NCBI RefSeq assembly: GCF_026616895.1
Contig: NZ_JANYME010000003.1
Location: forward strand, 62,001 to 126,000
Direction: 5' to 3'
Source: Campylobacter sp. MG1
Lineage (GTDB): Bacteria; Campylobacterota; Campylobacteria; Campylobacterales; Campylobacteraceae
Length of the DNA: 64,000 nucleotides
Numbering within the stretch: the stretch's first letter is position 1; every line of letters starts with the position of its first letter. The notes below the pieces were generated by a model. It saw only the letters and a program-made list of their open reading frames with translations. It ran no database searches and was not told where the DNA came from. Shown here piece by piece: positions 26,951 to 36,651 of this stretch. Both the position numbers and the translations under genes were made by a program.

Positions 26951-28146
26951 TTTATCTCCTTGAAAATAAATCCTTGTTCTTTAAGAATTTTACTAACTTC
27001 TTCTTGATGAGCTTTGCCTTTAGTCTCAAGTGTAATTGTAATATTTGCATCACCAAAATCAGTACCTAATCTATCATAATCAACTTTTATTATGTTTGCT
27101 TGTGCATCTTTTAAAGCCTTAGTTAAATCAAGTAATGCTCCAGCTTTATCAATTAAAGTTACGCATATTTGCATTTTTCTATAACTTTTCATAAGACCTT
27201 TTTCAATAATATTATTTAACATTGTAATATCTATATTTCCACCACTTAAAATACAAACTACATTACCATTTAAATTAGGAATTTTATTATGCATAATAGC
27301 TGCCACACTAGCTGCACCTGCACCTTCAACCACTTGTTTGTGTTGTTCTAATAAAAATAATACAGCATTAGCTATTTCGTTGTCATCAACTAAAACAATA
27401 TCATCAACACATTCTTTAATAATATTAAAGCAACTTTCATTAACATCTCTTACAGCTATACCATCGGCTATAGTTTTAACCTTATTTGAGTTTATAATTT
27501 TTCCTTCACTAAAACTATTTGTCATAGCACTAGCACCCTTGCTTTGCACTCCGATTATCTTAATTCTAGGATTAATTTGTTTAGCCGCACTAGCAATTCC
27601 ACTAATCAAACCACCACCACCAATTGGTACTACTATATAAGATATATTTTTCAATTCTTCAATTAATTCTAAAAATATGGTCCCTTGTCCTGCCATTACG
27701 AATGGGTCTGCAAATGGATGTATAAAAGTTAAATTTTCTTTAACTTCAAGCTCTTTTGCATATGCATATGCTTCATCAAAATTATTACCTTTTAATATAA
27801 TATTAGCACCTAAATCAGCAGTACTTGAAACCTTTGTAATTGGTGTTGATTCTGGCATAACTATATAAGCATTTGTGTTAAATTTAGCAGCACTAAAAGC
27901 CACTCCTTGGGCATGATTTCCCGCACTTGCAGCTACAACACCTGATTTTCTTTGTTCTTCACTTAAATTTGAAATTTTATTATAAGCTCCCCTAATTTTA
28001 TAAGCACCTATTGTTTGAAGGTTTTCACATTTTAACCACACATTATATTTATCATTTGATAAAAATCTTGAATGATTAAAAGGGGTTTTTATTGCTACAT
28101 CATATACTTTTTCTTGTGCTTCATATATCTTACTAAGTTCTATCAT
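26947..28146 (-). CDS. ilvA: Threonine ammonia-lyase IlvA
   Basis: A 399-residue PLP enzyme that converts threonine to 2-oxobutanoate for isoleucine synthesis. The PLP lysine is in LQTIGAYKIRGAYN near residues 43-56, SAGNHAQGVAF binds substrate near 74-84, and the glycine loop PIGGGGLISG lies near 175. The C-terminus has one ACT-like domain (KMQICVTLIDKAGALLDLT), as in the shorter lyase type. The gene is followed by glyS and preceded by trmA. In C. jejuni, as I recall, the ilvA-trmA-nhaC region is similar but has extra genes between. Confidence 0.92.
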   Translation of the reverse strand: MIELSKIYEAQEKVYDVAIKTPFNHSRFLSNDKYNVWLKCENLQTIGAYKIRGAYNKISNLSEEQRKSGVVAASAGNHAQGVAFSAAKFNTNAYIVMPESTPITKVSSTADLGANIILKGNNFDEAYAYAKELEVKENLTFIHPFADPFVMAGQGTIFLELIEELKNISYIVVPIGGGGLISGIASAAKQINPRIKIIGVQSKGASAMTNSFSEGKIINSNKVKTIADGIAVRDVNESCFNIIKECVDDIVLVDDNEIANAVLFLLEQHKQVVEGAGAASVAAIMHNKIPNLNGNVVCILSGGNIDITMLNNIIEKGLMKSYRKMQICVTLIDKAGALLDLTKALKDAQANIIKVDYDRLGTDFGDANITITLETKGKAHQEEVSKILKEQGFIFKEIK

Positions 28147-28147
28147 T

Positions 28148-29152
28148 TTACCTCTTTTCTAAATAAAATCCACATTCTAAATGATTTGAATTTATAAACT
28201 GATCAAATAATTCAAATTTTAATAATTTATGTGTTTTTTCTAAAATCTTTAAATCTTCTTTAGCACTATTTGGATTACACGATATATAAATTATATTATC
28301 TATTCTTTTTGCTAACTCAATACTACTACCTAATCCACTTCTAGGTGGGTCAAGCATTATATGTGAAAAATTATATTCATCTAAATTTATATTTTTTAAA
28401 CGATTAAACTCTCTTACCTTATTCATAGCCATAACTACTTCATCATCTCTTAACCTTGCAATATCAACATTTTTTATTTTATTTAATTCACAATTATTTT
28501 TCAAAAACATAATATTTTTTTTACTAAGCTCAGTAGCTAAAACTTTATTAAAATATTTAGCTAGTACTAAAGTAAAATTACCATACCCACAGTAAAGCTC
28601 TAATAAATCATCACAAGGTTTATTTTCTAAACATTTCTTTGCAAAATTTAGCATATTTTCATTCATAATTAAGCTAGGCTGAATAAAACATTCATCATTA
28701 AACTTATATTTAATCCCATTGCTAAAATGCTCTAAAATATCGTTTGGATAACATTTACGCTGATTTCTAGCTTGTAAAACGATATTTAATTTTAAATCAG
28801 TTAAATTTGTTAGCACATCATACAATATTTTAGGATCTAAATCACTAATATTTTTATGATACAAAAATAAAATGTTCATGCTAGAAGAAGTGCTAAAAAA
28901 TCTAATTTCAAATAACTTTTCTTGATAATTTTTTGGTAATTTTTTTAATACATTAGGCATCATATTTTCAATGCTTTCACATATAAAATCAGTATTAAAT
29001 TCTATGGTTATTTTACCATTTTCAAACATTGCATAATATATTTTCTCATTGTTACGGTATAAAGCAAAATTTACTCTAGTTCTTAAACCATCTTTATAAA
29101 TCTTTTCGCAAGGAATTTGAAATTCCTTGCAAGTAAGTTCAAACTTATCCAA
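28148..29152 (-). CDS. trmA: tRNA (uracil-54-C5)-methyltransferase TrmA
   Basis: A 334-residue SAM enzyme that makes ribothymidine at position 54 of tRNA. It shows LLELYCGYGNFTLVLAKYF (SAM site) near residues 196-214, MLDPPRSGLG near 259-268, and the catalytic cysteine in IYISCNPNS near 284-292. It is slightly shorter than the E. coli protein and lacks the TRAM domain of RlmC/D, supporting TrmA. It overlaps nhaC by 8 bases and is one base from ilvA. Confidence 0.92.
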   Translation of the reverse strand: MDKFELTCKEFQIPCEKIYKDGLRTRVNFALYRNNEKIYYAMFENGKITIEFNTDFICESIENMMPNVLKKLPKNYQEKLFEIRFFSTSSSMNILFLYHKNISDLDPKILYDVLTNLTDLKLNIVLQARNQRKCYPNDILEHFSNGIKYKFNDECFIQPSLIMNENMLNFAKKCLENKPCDDLLELYCGYGNFTLVLAKYFNKVLATELSKKNIMFLKNNCELNKIKNVDIARLRDDEVVMAMNKVREFNRLKNINLDEYNFSHIMLDPPRSGLGSSIELAKRIDNIIYISCNPNSAKEDLKILEKTHKLLKFELFDQFINSNHLECGFYLEKR

Positions 29153-30911
29153 CTTTTTTTCCTATTATGCGAAGTGCTAAACTCATCATAACTATTCCTA
29201 AAATTATGGTTAAATACACATTTAAACCAAGACTTACTGGAATATATCCGAATAAAACTGATATAGCACATACTAAAAGTGCATAAGGCATTTGAGTTTT
29301 TACATGGGCTGAAAGCTCACATTTAGCACTCATTGCACTTAAAATAACACAATCTGCTATCGGAGAACAGTGATTACCAAAAATCGCACCTGTTAGAACA
29401 CAAGATATATTAACAACTATATAATGATGAAGTTCAGTAGCATCAAAACCTGAGTGAATTCCTACTGCGTGTGCTAAAGGAATTGCTAAAGGCATTAAAA
29501 TACCCATAGTTCCATAGCTTGTTCCTATTGCAAAACTCATAGCTGAACCGATTAAGAAAATAAAGCTAGGTAATAAAATATGTGGAGTAGAATCTGCTAA
29601 TAATTTTACTATATAATCAGGAGTTCCTAATTGTTTTACTATAGCTGTAAGACTCCAAGCAAAAAGCAACATTGCTATTGTAAATATCATACTTTTCCAA
29701 CCATGCAACCAAGTTTCTATTGCTTCTTTGTGATTAATTTTTTTACGAATTAAACCTAAAATAATTGCTACTACACTAGCAAATAACGCAGCTTGGAATA
29801 ATGCAAGACTTGAATTTGCTTCGCCAAATGTTGTTCTTAATGCATAAAGAGAAAAATAATTTTCTTCTACCTTAGCTAGTTCTTCACCTTCTAAAGCACT
29901 AAGCCCACTAAAATAAAAACATAAAAGTGCTGATATAATAAGTGTTAATATAGGAATTAAAGCATCACTAATTTTATGAGCAATATCTTCTCTAGGTTTT
30001 AATTCACGCTCAAGTTCAGCCCCAACATCAAGTGCAGCTTCGCTTACTATTCCAGCACGAGCGTTTTTTTCAGCTATATACATTGAGCCAAATTCTCTTT
30101 GCTGAATAGCTGTTAAAACAACAAAAATTAGCATAAAAATATTATAAAATCTATAAGGAATTGTTTCTAAAAAAATTCCAAAAGCATTTACATCATTAAT
30201 CCCTATTAAAGCATAAGCTGTTCTAATTAATCCTACTTCTACACCTATCCAAGTAGATATTATTGCAATTCCTGCAACAGGTGCAGCGGTGCTATCTAAA
30301 ATAAAGCTTAATTTTTCACGAGAAATTCTAAATTTATCAGCAATAGGTCTCATAATAGGACCAACAGTTAAACTATTTGCATAATCATCAAAGAAAATAC
30401 AAAGCCCAATCATCCAAGTACTAACTTGTGCTGAAACAGGGCCTTTTACAAAGCGAGTAAGTGCAAGTGCTATGGCATTTACACCACCCATTTTTGTAAT
30501 CAGTGCAACTACACCACCTATACAAAATACTTGTAAAATTACTCCTGCATTACCACTATCTGTCATTGAATCTAAAACATGTTTTACAATATTTGAGAAA
30601 GATGACAAAAATAAATTAACCCAGTCCATAAAACCAGTATCTTTATAAGAAAAAACATAAGCTACTTGCTCTTTATTATCAACTATATTTTTTACTGTTT
30701 CATAGTCAAAAAAATTAGCAAAAGCCAACAAAAGTGTTCCAGTAAAGACACCTATAAATAACGATAAAATAACTTCACGAGTAATAAAAGCTAAAAAAAT
30801 AGCAAATAAAGGTGGTAATAATGTTAAAACACCATAAAGCTCCATATTTTTAGCACCCTCATCGGAAGCATAAGCAAAAATGCTAAACAATAATAAGAAA
30901 AAAAATCTCAT
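29145..30911 (-). CDS. NhaC-family Na+/H+ antiporter
   Basis: A 588-residue polytopic inner-membrane protein. A signal-like first segment (MRFFFLLLFSIFAYA) is followed by about 11-12 membrane helices. The NhaC pattern is visible in FIGVFTGTLLLAFA, CIFFDDYANSLTVGPIMRP near 171-189, IGTSYGTMGILMPLAIPLA near 459, and GNHCSPIADCVILS near 516. It should exchange Na+ for H+. First gene of the nhaC-trmA-ilvA-glyS run. Substrate could also be another organic cation or amino acid, since the family is broad. Confidence 0.85.
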   Translation of the reverse strand: MRFFFLLLFSIFAYASDEGAKNMELYGVLTLLPPLFAIFLAFITREVILSLFIGVFTGTLLLAFANFFDYETVKNIVDNKEQVAYVFSYKDTGFMDWVNLFLSSFSNIVKHVLDSMTDSGNAGVILQVFCIGGVVALITKMGGVNAIALALTRFVKGPVSAQVSTWMIGLCIFFDDYANSLTVGPIMRPIADKFRISREKLSFILDSTAAPVAGIAIISTWIGVEVGLIRTAYALIGINDVNAFGIFLETIPYRFYNIFMLIFVVLTAIQQREFGSMYIAEKNARAGIVSEAALDVGAELERELKPREDIAHKISDALIPILTLIISALLCFYFSGLSALEGEELAKVEENYFSLYALRTTFGEANSSLALFQAALFASVVAIILGLIRKKINHKEAIETWLHGWKSMIFTIAMLLFAWSLTAIVKQLGTPDYIVKLLADSTPHILLPSFIFLIGSAMSFAIGTSYGTMGILMPLAIPLAHAVGIHSGFDATELHHYIVVNISCVLTGAIFGNHCSPIADCVILSAMSAKCELSAHVKTQMPYALLVCAISVLFGYIPVSLGLNVYLTIILGIVMMSLALRIIGKKVG

Positions 30912-31014
30912 ACAAAATCCTTAAAAAATTAATCCCGACTAATCAAAACGATAAATAATAATTAATTTTACTTAAATTTGACTTACTTTAAGTATTGTTA
31001 AAATTAATAAAATC

Positions 31015-32295
31015 TCACATTTTTTTCTGAACTAATATAGCTGTAATAAATGCTATTATTGCTATAAATACAATATAAATTGCCCCACCTAAATTATAAA
31101 CTAATAAACTTTTTTCTAAAGCTTTTGAATTTAAAAATACTAACAAAGGTGGTGTAATAGCACCAGCTATCGCATAAGCTAAATTATAACTAAAACTAAT
31201 TCCACTATAACGAATTTTTGCTGGAAAACTTTCTAACATAATTAATGGAGTAAAATTCATAATACCAGCAAAAAAACACGATAATAAATATGAAACTACA
31301 AATAAATTAAAATTTTGATGAATGTAAACTTCATAAAAATAAAAACTACCGAAAATAGCCCAGCATAATGCAAAAATTTTGCAAATTTTACTAATACCAA
31401 ATTTATCACTCAAATATCCTGTTGATATACAACCAATCATCATAGAAAATATTCCGAACATTTGAATTAAAGTATTTGTAACAGGTTCTAATTTTAAAAT
31501 CTTTAACGCAAAATTTGGCATTAATAATACAAAAACAACGACACAAGCAGTTAATACCCAAGTTATTAAAATTGATATAAAAATACTAAATTTATAATTA
31601 TTAAGCACTTCTTTAATAGGTAATTTTACTAGCATAGAATCTTTTTGCATTTTCTGAAATACTGGAGTTTCATTCAAATATCTTCTTAAGTATATTGATA
31701 CAATACCAAAAACACCACCTAATGCAAATGGAATTCTCCATGCCCAATCACTCAACTCTGCCTTAGTATAATTTAAAGTCATTATCAAAGCAACTATTGA
31801 ACCTAATAAAATTCCACCAACAACGCTTGAAGTTAATAAGCCTATAAATAGACCTTTTTTACTATCTTCACTATGTTCTCTTACAAAAACCCAAGCACCA
31901 GGTAGCTCTCCACCTATTGCCATACCTTGAAAAATACGAACTAGCAAAAGTAAAACAGGTGCTGCATAACCTATTGTTTCATAAGTTGGGATAAATGCTA
32001 ATGCAAAAGTAGGTATCACCATTAGCAAAATACTTAACATAAACATATTTTTTCTACCAAATTTATCCCCAAAATGTGCCATAGCAACTCCACCTAATGG
32101 ACGAGCTAAATATGCAGCAGCAAAAGCCCCATAAGTATTCATTTCTTGCCAAAACTCATTTTCTAACGGGAAAAAATGATGTTGAAAATATCCAGCAAAA
32201 AATACAAATATAATAAAGTCATAAAACTCAAGTGTCCCACCAAGTGAGCTTAAGGCTAGAGTTTTTACTTCCTCTTTGTTTAATTTTTTTGTCAT
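31015..32295 (-). CDS. MFS transporter, metabolite:H+ symporter type
   Basis: A 426-residue transporter with 12 predicted helices. The MHS-family signatures are present: LGGTLEFYDFIIFVFFAGYF at residues 14-33, the loop HFGDKFGRKNMF near 75-86 and GELPGAWVFVREH near 130. MHS members import dicarboxylates, proline, betaine or shikimate with protons. Substrate cannot be read from the sequence. It precedes, as in C. jejuni (Cj0250c, from memory), a small acidic protein and moaC, but here two GGDEF-like genes lie between. Confidence 0.82.
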   Translation of the reverse strand: MTKKLNKEEVKTLALSSLGGTLEFYDFIIFVFFAGYFQHHFFPLENEFWQEMNTYGAFAAAYLARPLGGVAMAHFGDKFGRKNMFMLSILLMVIPTFALAFIPTYETIGYAAPVLLLLVRIFQGMAIGGELPGAWVFVREHSEDSKKGLFIGLLTSSVVGGILLGSIVALIMTLNYTKAELSDWAWRIPFALGGVFGIVSIYLRRYLNETPVFQKMQKDSMLVKLPIKEVLNNYKFSIFISILITWVLTACVVVFVLLMPNFALKILKLEPVTNTLIQMFGIFSMMIGCISTGYLSDKFGISKICKIFALCWAIFGSFYFYEVYIHQNFNLFVVSYLLSCFFAGIMNFTPLIMLESFPAKIRYSGISFSYNLAYAIAGAITPPLLVFLNSKALEKSLLVYNLGGAIYIVFIAIIAFITAILVQKKM

Positions 32296-32320
32296 AAATC
32301 TCCTTTTGTAAAATTATTTT

Positions 32321-33436
32321 TTATTTTTGTGCTAACAATTCTTTATAAGCATCAGCTATTAATGTATCTAGCTGATAATCAAAATTATTTGTATGAGAAA
32401 ATCCAACTAAAATTTGAATCCTAGTATCCCTTATACCAAAACTATTTTTCATAGCCTCATTTTTTATATCATCTATAAAATTTCTAACAACTAACTGATT
32501 TTCATTAAGTATAAAAATTAAAAATTCATTACCACTCCACCTTACAATGTATTTATCATAATTTTCACTATTTTTCTTTAATGTATATGCAAATTCCTTT
32601 AAAATTTCATTTCCTAATTCAACGGTATAACTTTCATTAATTCTTCTTAAATTATTTATCTCAATTATAACAACACTTGCCTGAGTTATCATATCTTCTT
32701 CTAAACTATGTTCTAAATTTGCATTAATAATTTCTAAAAAAGAATATTTATGATAAGTTTCTGTTAAATAATCAAAAGATGTTATTTTTTTAAAATGAGC
32801 TTCTCTATTTTCTTTATTTACTAATCTAATGACTTCGCCTAATTCTATTATTAATTGAGTAATCATTATAACACTAATAGCAAAAACACCATTTATTATA
32901 TATACAATTAATTCAACTTCGCTATTATAAACCTTATCACTAGTAAAATACACAATTATATAAACTAGAAAATAAAATGCTGGGAATAAAAATATGTATT
33001 TACTAAATTTTCTAAGATTCAAATAAAAATAAGATGAAAGTGTAATTATAAATAAATCAAAGCCATATCCCCAACCTAGTGTATATGAAAAATATATAGT
33101 TGATACTATAATTTCAGCTTGATACAAATACAAAGCATAATGTCTTACTTTTATAAATTCAGTTTGTAATATTTTCTTGTATAATTTAAACAAAAATAAA
33201 TTATTAAAAACCCTATGTCTTAATTTTTTTTTAGATATTTTTTTATTTATTATTTTCTTATAAACAATTTTAGCAATAAATAAAACTAGCAAAAATAATA
33301 AATAATAAATAGCCAAAATAATAAGTTCACCAGCAACTTTATTATTACCATATATGTAAAAAACTATAGCAACGCTAGCTCTAGCCAAAAACATTAAAAT
33401 ACTATCTATTAAAACTAAAAATTCGTATTTTACCAC
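32321..33436 (-). CDS. Membrane protein with degenerate GGDEF domain (1)
   Basis: A 371-residue protein. The N-terminal 210 residues form about six membrane helices. The C-terminal 160 residues have GGDEF-domain form: FDYLTETYHKYSFLEI near 223-238 (start motif D-LT), VVIIEINNLRRINESYTVE near 254-272, GNEILKEFAYTLK, and RWSGNEFLIFIL near 298-309. The catalytic motif is SGNEF instead of GGDEF and the metal-binding Asp of the DxD/FK region is replaced. Diguanylate cyclase activity is therefore doubtful; c-di-GMP or GTP binding or a scaffold role is possible. It follows the sister gene by one base and is probably paired with it. Confidence 0.75.
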   Translation of the reverse strand: MVKYEFLVLIDSILMFLARASVAIVFYIYGNNKVAGELIILAIYYLLFLLVLFIAKIVYKKIINKKISKKKLRHRVFNNLFLFKLYKKILQTEFIKVRHYALYLYQAEIIVSTIYFSYTLGWGYGFDLFIITLSSYFYLNLRKFSKYIFLFPAFYFLVYIIVYFTSDKVYNSEVELIVYIINGVFAISVIMITQLIIELGEVIRLVNKENREAHFKKITSFDYLTETYHKYSFLEIINANLEHSLEEDMITQASVVIIEINNLRRINESYTVELGNEILKEFAYTLKKNSENYDKYIVRWSGNEFLIFILNENQLVVRNFIDDIKNEAMKNSFGIRDTRIQILVGFSHTNNFDYQLDTLIADAYKELLAQK

Positions 33437-34594
33437 TTAAATTATCCTATCACCATATTCATATAATATATATTCTTTTCCAATAGTTTTAGTTTCATAT
33501 TTTAACTTAATAATTTCATTAATTTTTTCTAATAATATCTTATGCTTTTTTTTACCATCAATAAATTTATAATTTTTTGCTATTACCTTTAAATATAAAT
33601 CATAATTAGTTTGACTTCTTTTTATTTTTTTATCAAAATCATTACTTATTGATTCTAAAAGAAAATATAAATTATTTGAATTTTCTTCAATAATTAAAAT
33701 AATGCTATTTAAATCCCATCTAATAATAAGCTCATTTGATGGAAAATAAATTCTTAACAAGGAATAAAACTGATTTATAATTTTTTCATAAGAAAAATAA
33801 TCTATTTGAAATATATTATCCATATTTTTAAGAATAGTTGTAAATTCAAACATACAAATATTTAAATTATTATAACTCAATATTTGATTTTGAATTAAAT
33901 ACTTAGATAAATCTTTTTTATTCATAATTCTTAATCTATTATTCATACTTGCTATATAGAAATTTATCTTTTGATTAGTAACACTTTCTACATATTCAAT
34001 TGATTTTAATCCGACAGTATACGCACCAAAAACATTTACAGCCAAAACAATACAAATTGAAACTGTAAATAAAATTTCTGACATAATATTATCTTCAATA
34101 CTTTTATGCCACACACTGTCAAAAATCATTAATGAAACAAAAAAAGTAACTAATATTATATAACTTATAAGTGCTGTTATTTTTCTTTTTTTATTTGAAT
34201 TAATATATATTGTATAAACTAAGCTAGCAAGTAATAAGACATATAATTGTGCTCCACCGGCTGCTCCGAACAAATAAATATTCCAAGCTATTGCAATCAT
34301 TATGCTAAATCCACCCATAATAAAGCAAAACCAGCTTAAATGTTTAGCAACAACTTTTTTCTTTCTATTTAGAAGCAAAACTATATAACTTATAGTGAAA
34401 ACAAAATACGTTCCAGCAATCATAAATTCTCTTAAGAATAAAAAAATCATACCTAACACAGCAAATGAAAACATTAAAGATAATATAATAATGACATAAA
34501 TCCTAGTTAGGGTTAAATTATTATTTTTAATATCCTTATATGTTTCATAAAGTTCTTGTATAAATATAACTTTTTCGTTATCGTTCTTATACAT
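33437..34594 (-). CDS. Membrane protein with strongly degenerate GGDEF-like domain (2)
   Basis: A 385-residue protein built like its neighbour: about six membrane helices to residue 200, then a C-terminal domain. Here the GGDEF fold is only faintly visible: NKKDLSKYLIQNQI at the usual start, LNICMFEFTTILKNMD in place of the DxDxFK strand, and LIIRWDLNSIILIIEE near 289-304 where RxGGDEF would lie. No catalytic residue remains. The stop codon touches the start of the first protein, suggesting that they act together. It starts at the stop codon of the acidic protein gene. The GGDEF relation is inferred from position and spacing, not from strong motifs. Confidence 0.6.
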   Translation of the reverse strand: MYKNDNEKVIFIQELYETYKDIKNNNLTLTRIYVIIILSLMFSFAVLGMIFLFLREFMIAGTYFVFTISYIVLLLNRKKKVVAKHLSWFCFIMGGFSIMIAIAWNIYLFGAAGGAQLYVLLLASLVYTIYINSNKKRKITALISYIILVTFFVSLMIFDSVWHKSIEDNIMSEILFTVSICIVLAVNVFGAYTVGLKSIEYVESVTNQKINFYIASMNNRLRIMNKKDLSKYLIQNQILSYNNLNICMFEFTTILKNMDNIFQIDYFSYEKIINQFYSLLRIYFPSNELIIRWDLNSIILIIEENSNNLYFLLESISNDFDKKIKRSQTNYDLYLKVIAKNYKFIDGKKKHKILLEKINEIIKLKYETKTIGKEYILYEYGDRII

Positions 34595-34821
34595 TAGTCC
34601 TCGTTAAAAGAATAATCGTCGTCATCATATAAATCGCTATTGTATATATCATACTCATCTAAAGCACTTAACTCATCATCAAATTCATCAAAATCTTCAA
34701 ATTCACTTAAATCATCATCTAAATCACTTAAGTCATCTTCAAATTCATCTAAGAAATCATTATCATCATATTCATCAAAATCTTCAAATTCATCTAAAAA
34801 TTCGTCATCATCATAAGCCAT
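34594..34821 (-). CDS. Highly acidic small protein
   Basis: A 75-residue protein of extreme composition: more than half is Asp and Glu, the rest mostly Phe, Tyr, Leu and Ser. It is built of repeats of the type FLDEFEDFDEYDD and LSDLDDDLSEFEDFDEFDD. It is likely unfolded and may bind cations or a basic partner. A protein of this type (Cj0251c, from memory) lies in the same place beside moaC in C. jejuni. Divergent from moaC. Function unknown. Confidence 0.75.
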   Translation of the reverse strand: MAYDDDEFLDEFEDFDEYDDNDFLDEFEDDLSDLDDDLSEFEDFDEFDDELSALDEYDIYNSDLYDDDDYSFNED

Positions 34822-34907
34822 TTTTAATACCTCGCATAAAATAAATTGTTAATATACCATTTTATTTATATTATTTGTTAAAATCTAAGCAAAAATAAAG
34901 GAAAAAA

Positions 34908-35381
34908 ATGCAACTTACACACATAAACGAGCAAAATAATCCTACTATGGTTGATGTTAGTGATAAACAAATTACTAAAAGAAGAGCTTTAGCAAGTGGC
35001 AAAATCACAATGAACGAAGAAGCTTTTAAAGCAGTTTTAAACGGAAATGCCAAAAAAGGAGCGGTAATAAATACAGCTATTGTTGCAGCTGTTATGGGAG
35101 CTAAACAAACATCAAATCTAATCCCAATGTGCCATCCACTACCAATTAGTAAAGTTGAAGTAGATATTGAACCAATTGAGAATGAATTTGCTTTTAGACT
35201 AAATGCAGTGGTAATCACCGAAGGAAAAACAGGTGTAGAAATGGAAGCATTAAATGCTGTTAGTGTAGGCTTATTAACGATTTATGATATGGTTAAAGCA
35301 ATTGATAAAACAATGGTTATTGATGATATAAAATTATTAGAAAAAGACGGAGGCAAAAGTGGTCAATTTAGAAGAAATTAA
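34908..35381 (+). CDS. moaC: Cyclic pyranopterin monophosphate synthase MoaC
   Basis: A 157-residue molybdenum-cofactor enzyme that, with MoaA, converts GTP to cyclic pyranopterin monophosphate. Clear motifs: LTHINEQNNPTMVDVSDKQ at the start, AAVMGAKQTSNLIPMCHPLP near 62-81, TEGKTGVEMEALNAVSVGLL near 104-123 and the catalytic MVKAIDKTMVIDDIKLLEKD. An AAAGGA ribosome site precedes the ATG. It overlaps the next gene by 23 bases. Confidence 0.96.
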   Translation: MQLTHINEQNNPTMVDVSDKQITKRRALASGKITMNEEAFKAVLNGNAKKGAVINTAIVAAVMGAKQTSNLIPMCHPLPISKVEVDIEPIENEFAFRLNAVVITEGKTGVEMEALNAVSVGLLTIYDMVKAIDKTMVIDDIKLLEKDGGKSGQFRRN

Positions 35382-35613
35382 AGCTGATTTAAAGATAGAA
35401 TATCCTTGCAACTGGAGCTATAAAGTAATACTTGATAAAGATGATGATATAAATGAATTAGTAAAAAAGCTAGATATTAAAAATGCAAAAATTGAAAGTT
35501 CAAAATCTACAAGTAATTACAAAAGCTATAACCTAAGCCTAGAAGTGCCAAATGAAGCTTATAGATTAGAATTATTTTCTGCTCTTAAAAAGCATTCTAA
35601 ATTTGTTTTATAA
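35359..35613 (+). CDS. YbeD-like DUF493 protein
   Basis: An 84-residue small alpha/beta protein of the DUF493 (YbeD) family: IEYPCNWSYKVILDKDDD near 14-31 and the end strand YRLELFSALKKHSKFVL fit. YbeD proteins look like regulatory ACT-type domains with no settled role. The start is GTG inside moaC; GGAGG at 35349-35353, five bases upstream, decides this start and implies translational coupling to moaC. Confidence 0.75.
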   Translation: MVNLEEIKADLKIEYPCNWSYKVILDKDDDINELVKKLDIKNAKIESSKSTSNYKSYNLSLEVPNEAYRLELFSALKKHSKFVL

Positions 35614-35622
35614 GGAAAAACT

Positions 35623-36612
35623 ATGAAAAATATATTATTTAATGAAATACAAGAAAAAGCTAAAAAAGAATTTATTAATTCAAATGATGATGGATTAATA
35701 GCTAGATTATATACTAAATATTGTGAAGAGCTAGAGAATTTAGAAGCACTTACAAATGAGAATAAAAATATAGTTTTAAAAGCCCTTTTAAGAGCAAAAA
35801 TGTCTATAAAAGAGCAAGAGATTTATACTCTTACAAATGAGCTTGAAATGATTAGAAAAGAGATAAAATCAAAAGAATTAGAGCTTTATAATATTACAAA
35901 ATCAAGTTTTAATGAGCTAAGTAAGGTAGTTCAAAATGATATTCAAAAAGAATACCTTGAAGAACTTATGTTAAATGAAGCAAACTCGTTACAAATCCTT
36001 TACGAAACTTCTCAAAATGCTTTTATAAATGTTCTTGAAACAAATGTAATGATAGAAGAAAGATGCTTTTTAATAAGTAATTTTATGTTAATTAATGCAC
36101 TTGAATATGCTAAGTTTAATAAGGATAAAATAATTAATGCAGCTGAACTTATCTTAAAAGCAGCACTTGAACTAGCAAATGAATGGCAAAGCTATGCTGA
36201 AGAGCTTTTAACTGGGGTTTTAAATGGACTTTTAGAAGGTATATTTGCTATCTTAGAAAGGCTTAAAAAGGATTTAGAAGTTAGCTTAAGTGATAATGAA
36301 CTTGATAATATGAAATTATCTCTTCTAAGCCTTGAGAGTGATTTTATAGCTATGATTAAGACAAATCTAAATAACGATGCTTCAGGTAAGGCACTTGAAA
36401 ATATTTTAAATAATAAACTTGATAATAATTTTGCTAAATTTGCAAGATTAGTAAGAGAAAACAAGCAACTACTAAATATAAAATTAATTAAATTTCAAAA
36501 TAGCGAACTAAACGAAAAAATCAAAAAAGAATTAAATACTTTAGAAAAAGCTTATAATGAATTTGATGTAAAAAAATTAGCAATAAATATACTAGAAAAA
36601 TTTAAAAAATAA
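35623..36612 (+). CDS. Hypothetical helical protein (Cj0254-like)
   Basis: A 329-residue protein, almost wholly helical, rich in Glu, Lys, Asn and Leu, without membrane segment or signal. Residues 60-100 predict a coiled coil (KEQEIYTLTNELEMIRKEI). I recognise no domain. It closes the moaC-ybeD operon, the position I recall for the uncharacterised Cj0254 in C. jejuni, and ends at a strong bidirectional terminator. Function unknown. Confidence 0.7.
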   Translation: MKNILFNEIQEKAKKEFINSNDDGLIARLYTKYCEELENLEALTNENKNIVLKALLRAKMSIKEQEIYTLTNELEMIRKEIKSKELELYNITKSSFNELSKVVQNDIQKEYLEELMLNEANSLQILYETSQNAFINVLETNVMIEERCFLISNFMLINALEYAKFNKDKIINAAELILKAALELANEWQSYAEELLTGVLNGLLEGIFAILERLKKDLEVSLSDNELDNMKLSLLSLESDFIAMIKTNLNNDASGKALENILNNKLDNNFAKFARLVRENKQLLNIKLIKFQNSELNEKIKKELNTLEKAYNEFDVKKLAINILEKFKK

Positions 36613-36620
36613 ATTTATTA

Positions 36621-36651
36621 AAGTTAATTTACCATTTAGGTAAATTAACTT
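36621..36651. terminator. Bidirectional terminator
   Basis: A perfect 13-bp stem (36621-36633 with 36639-36651, ATTTA loop) between two convergent genes; it overlaps the stop codon of the pseudopilin gene. Confidence 0.8.
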
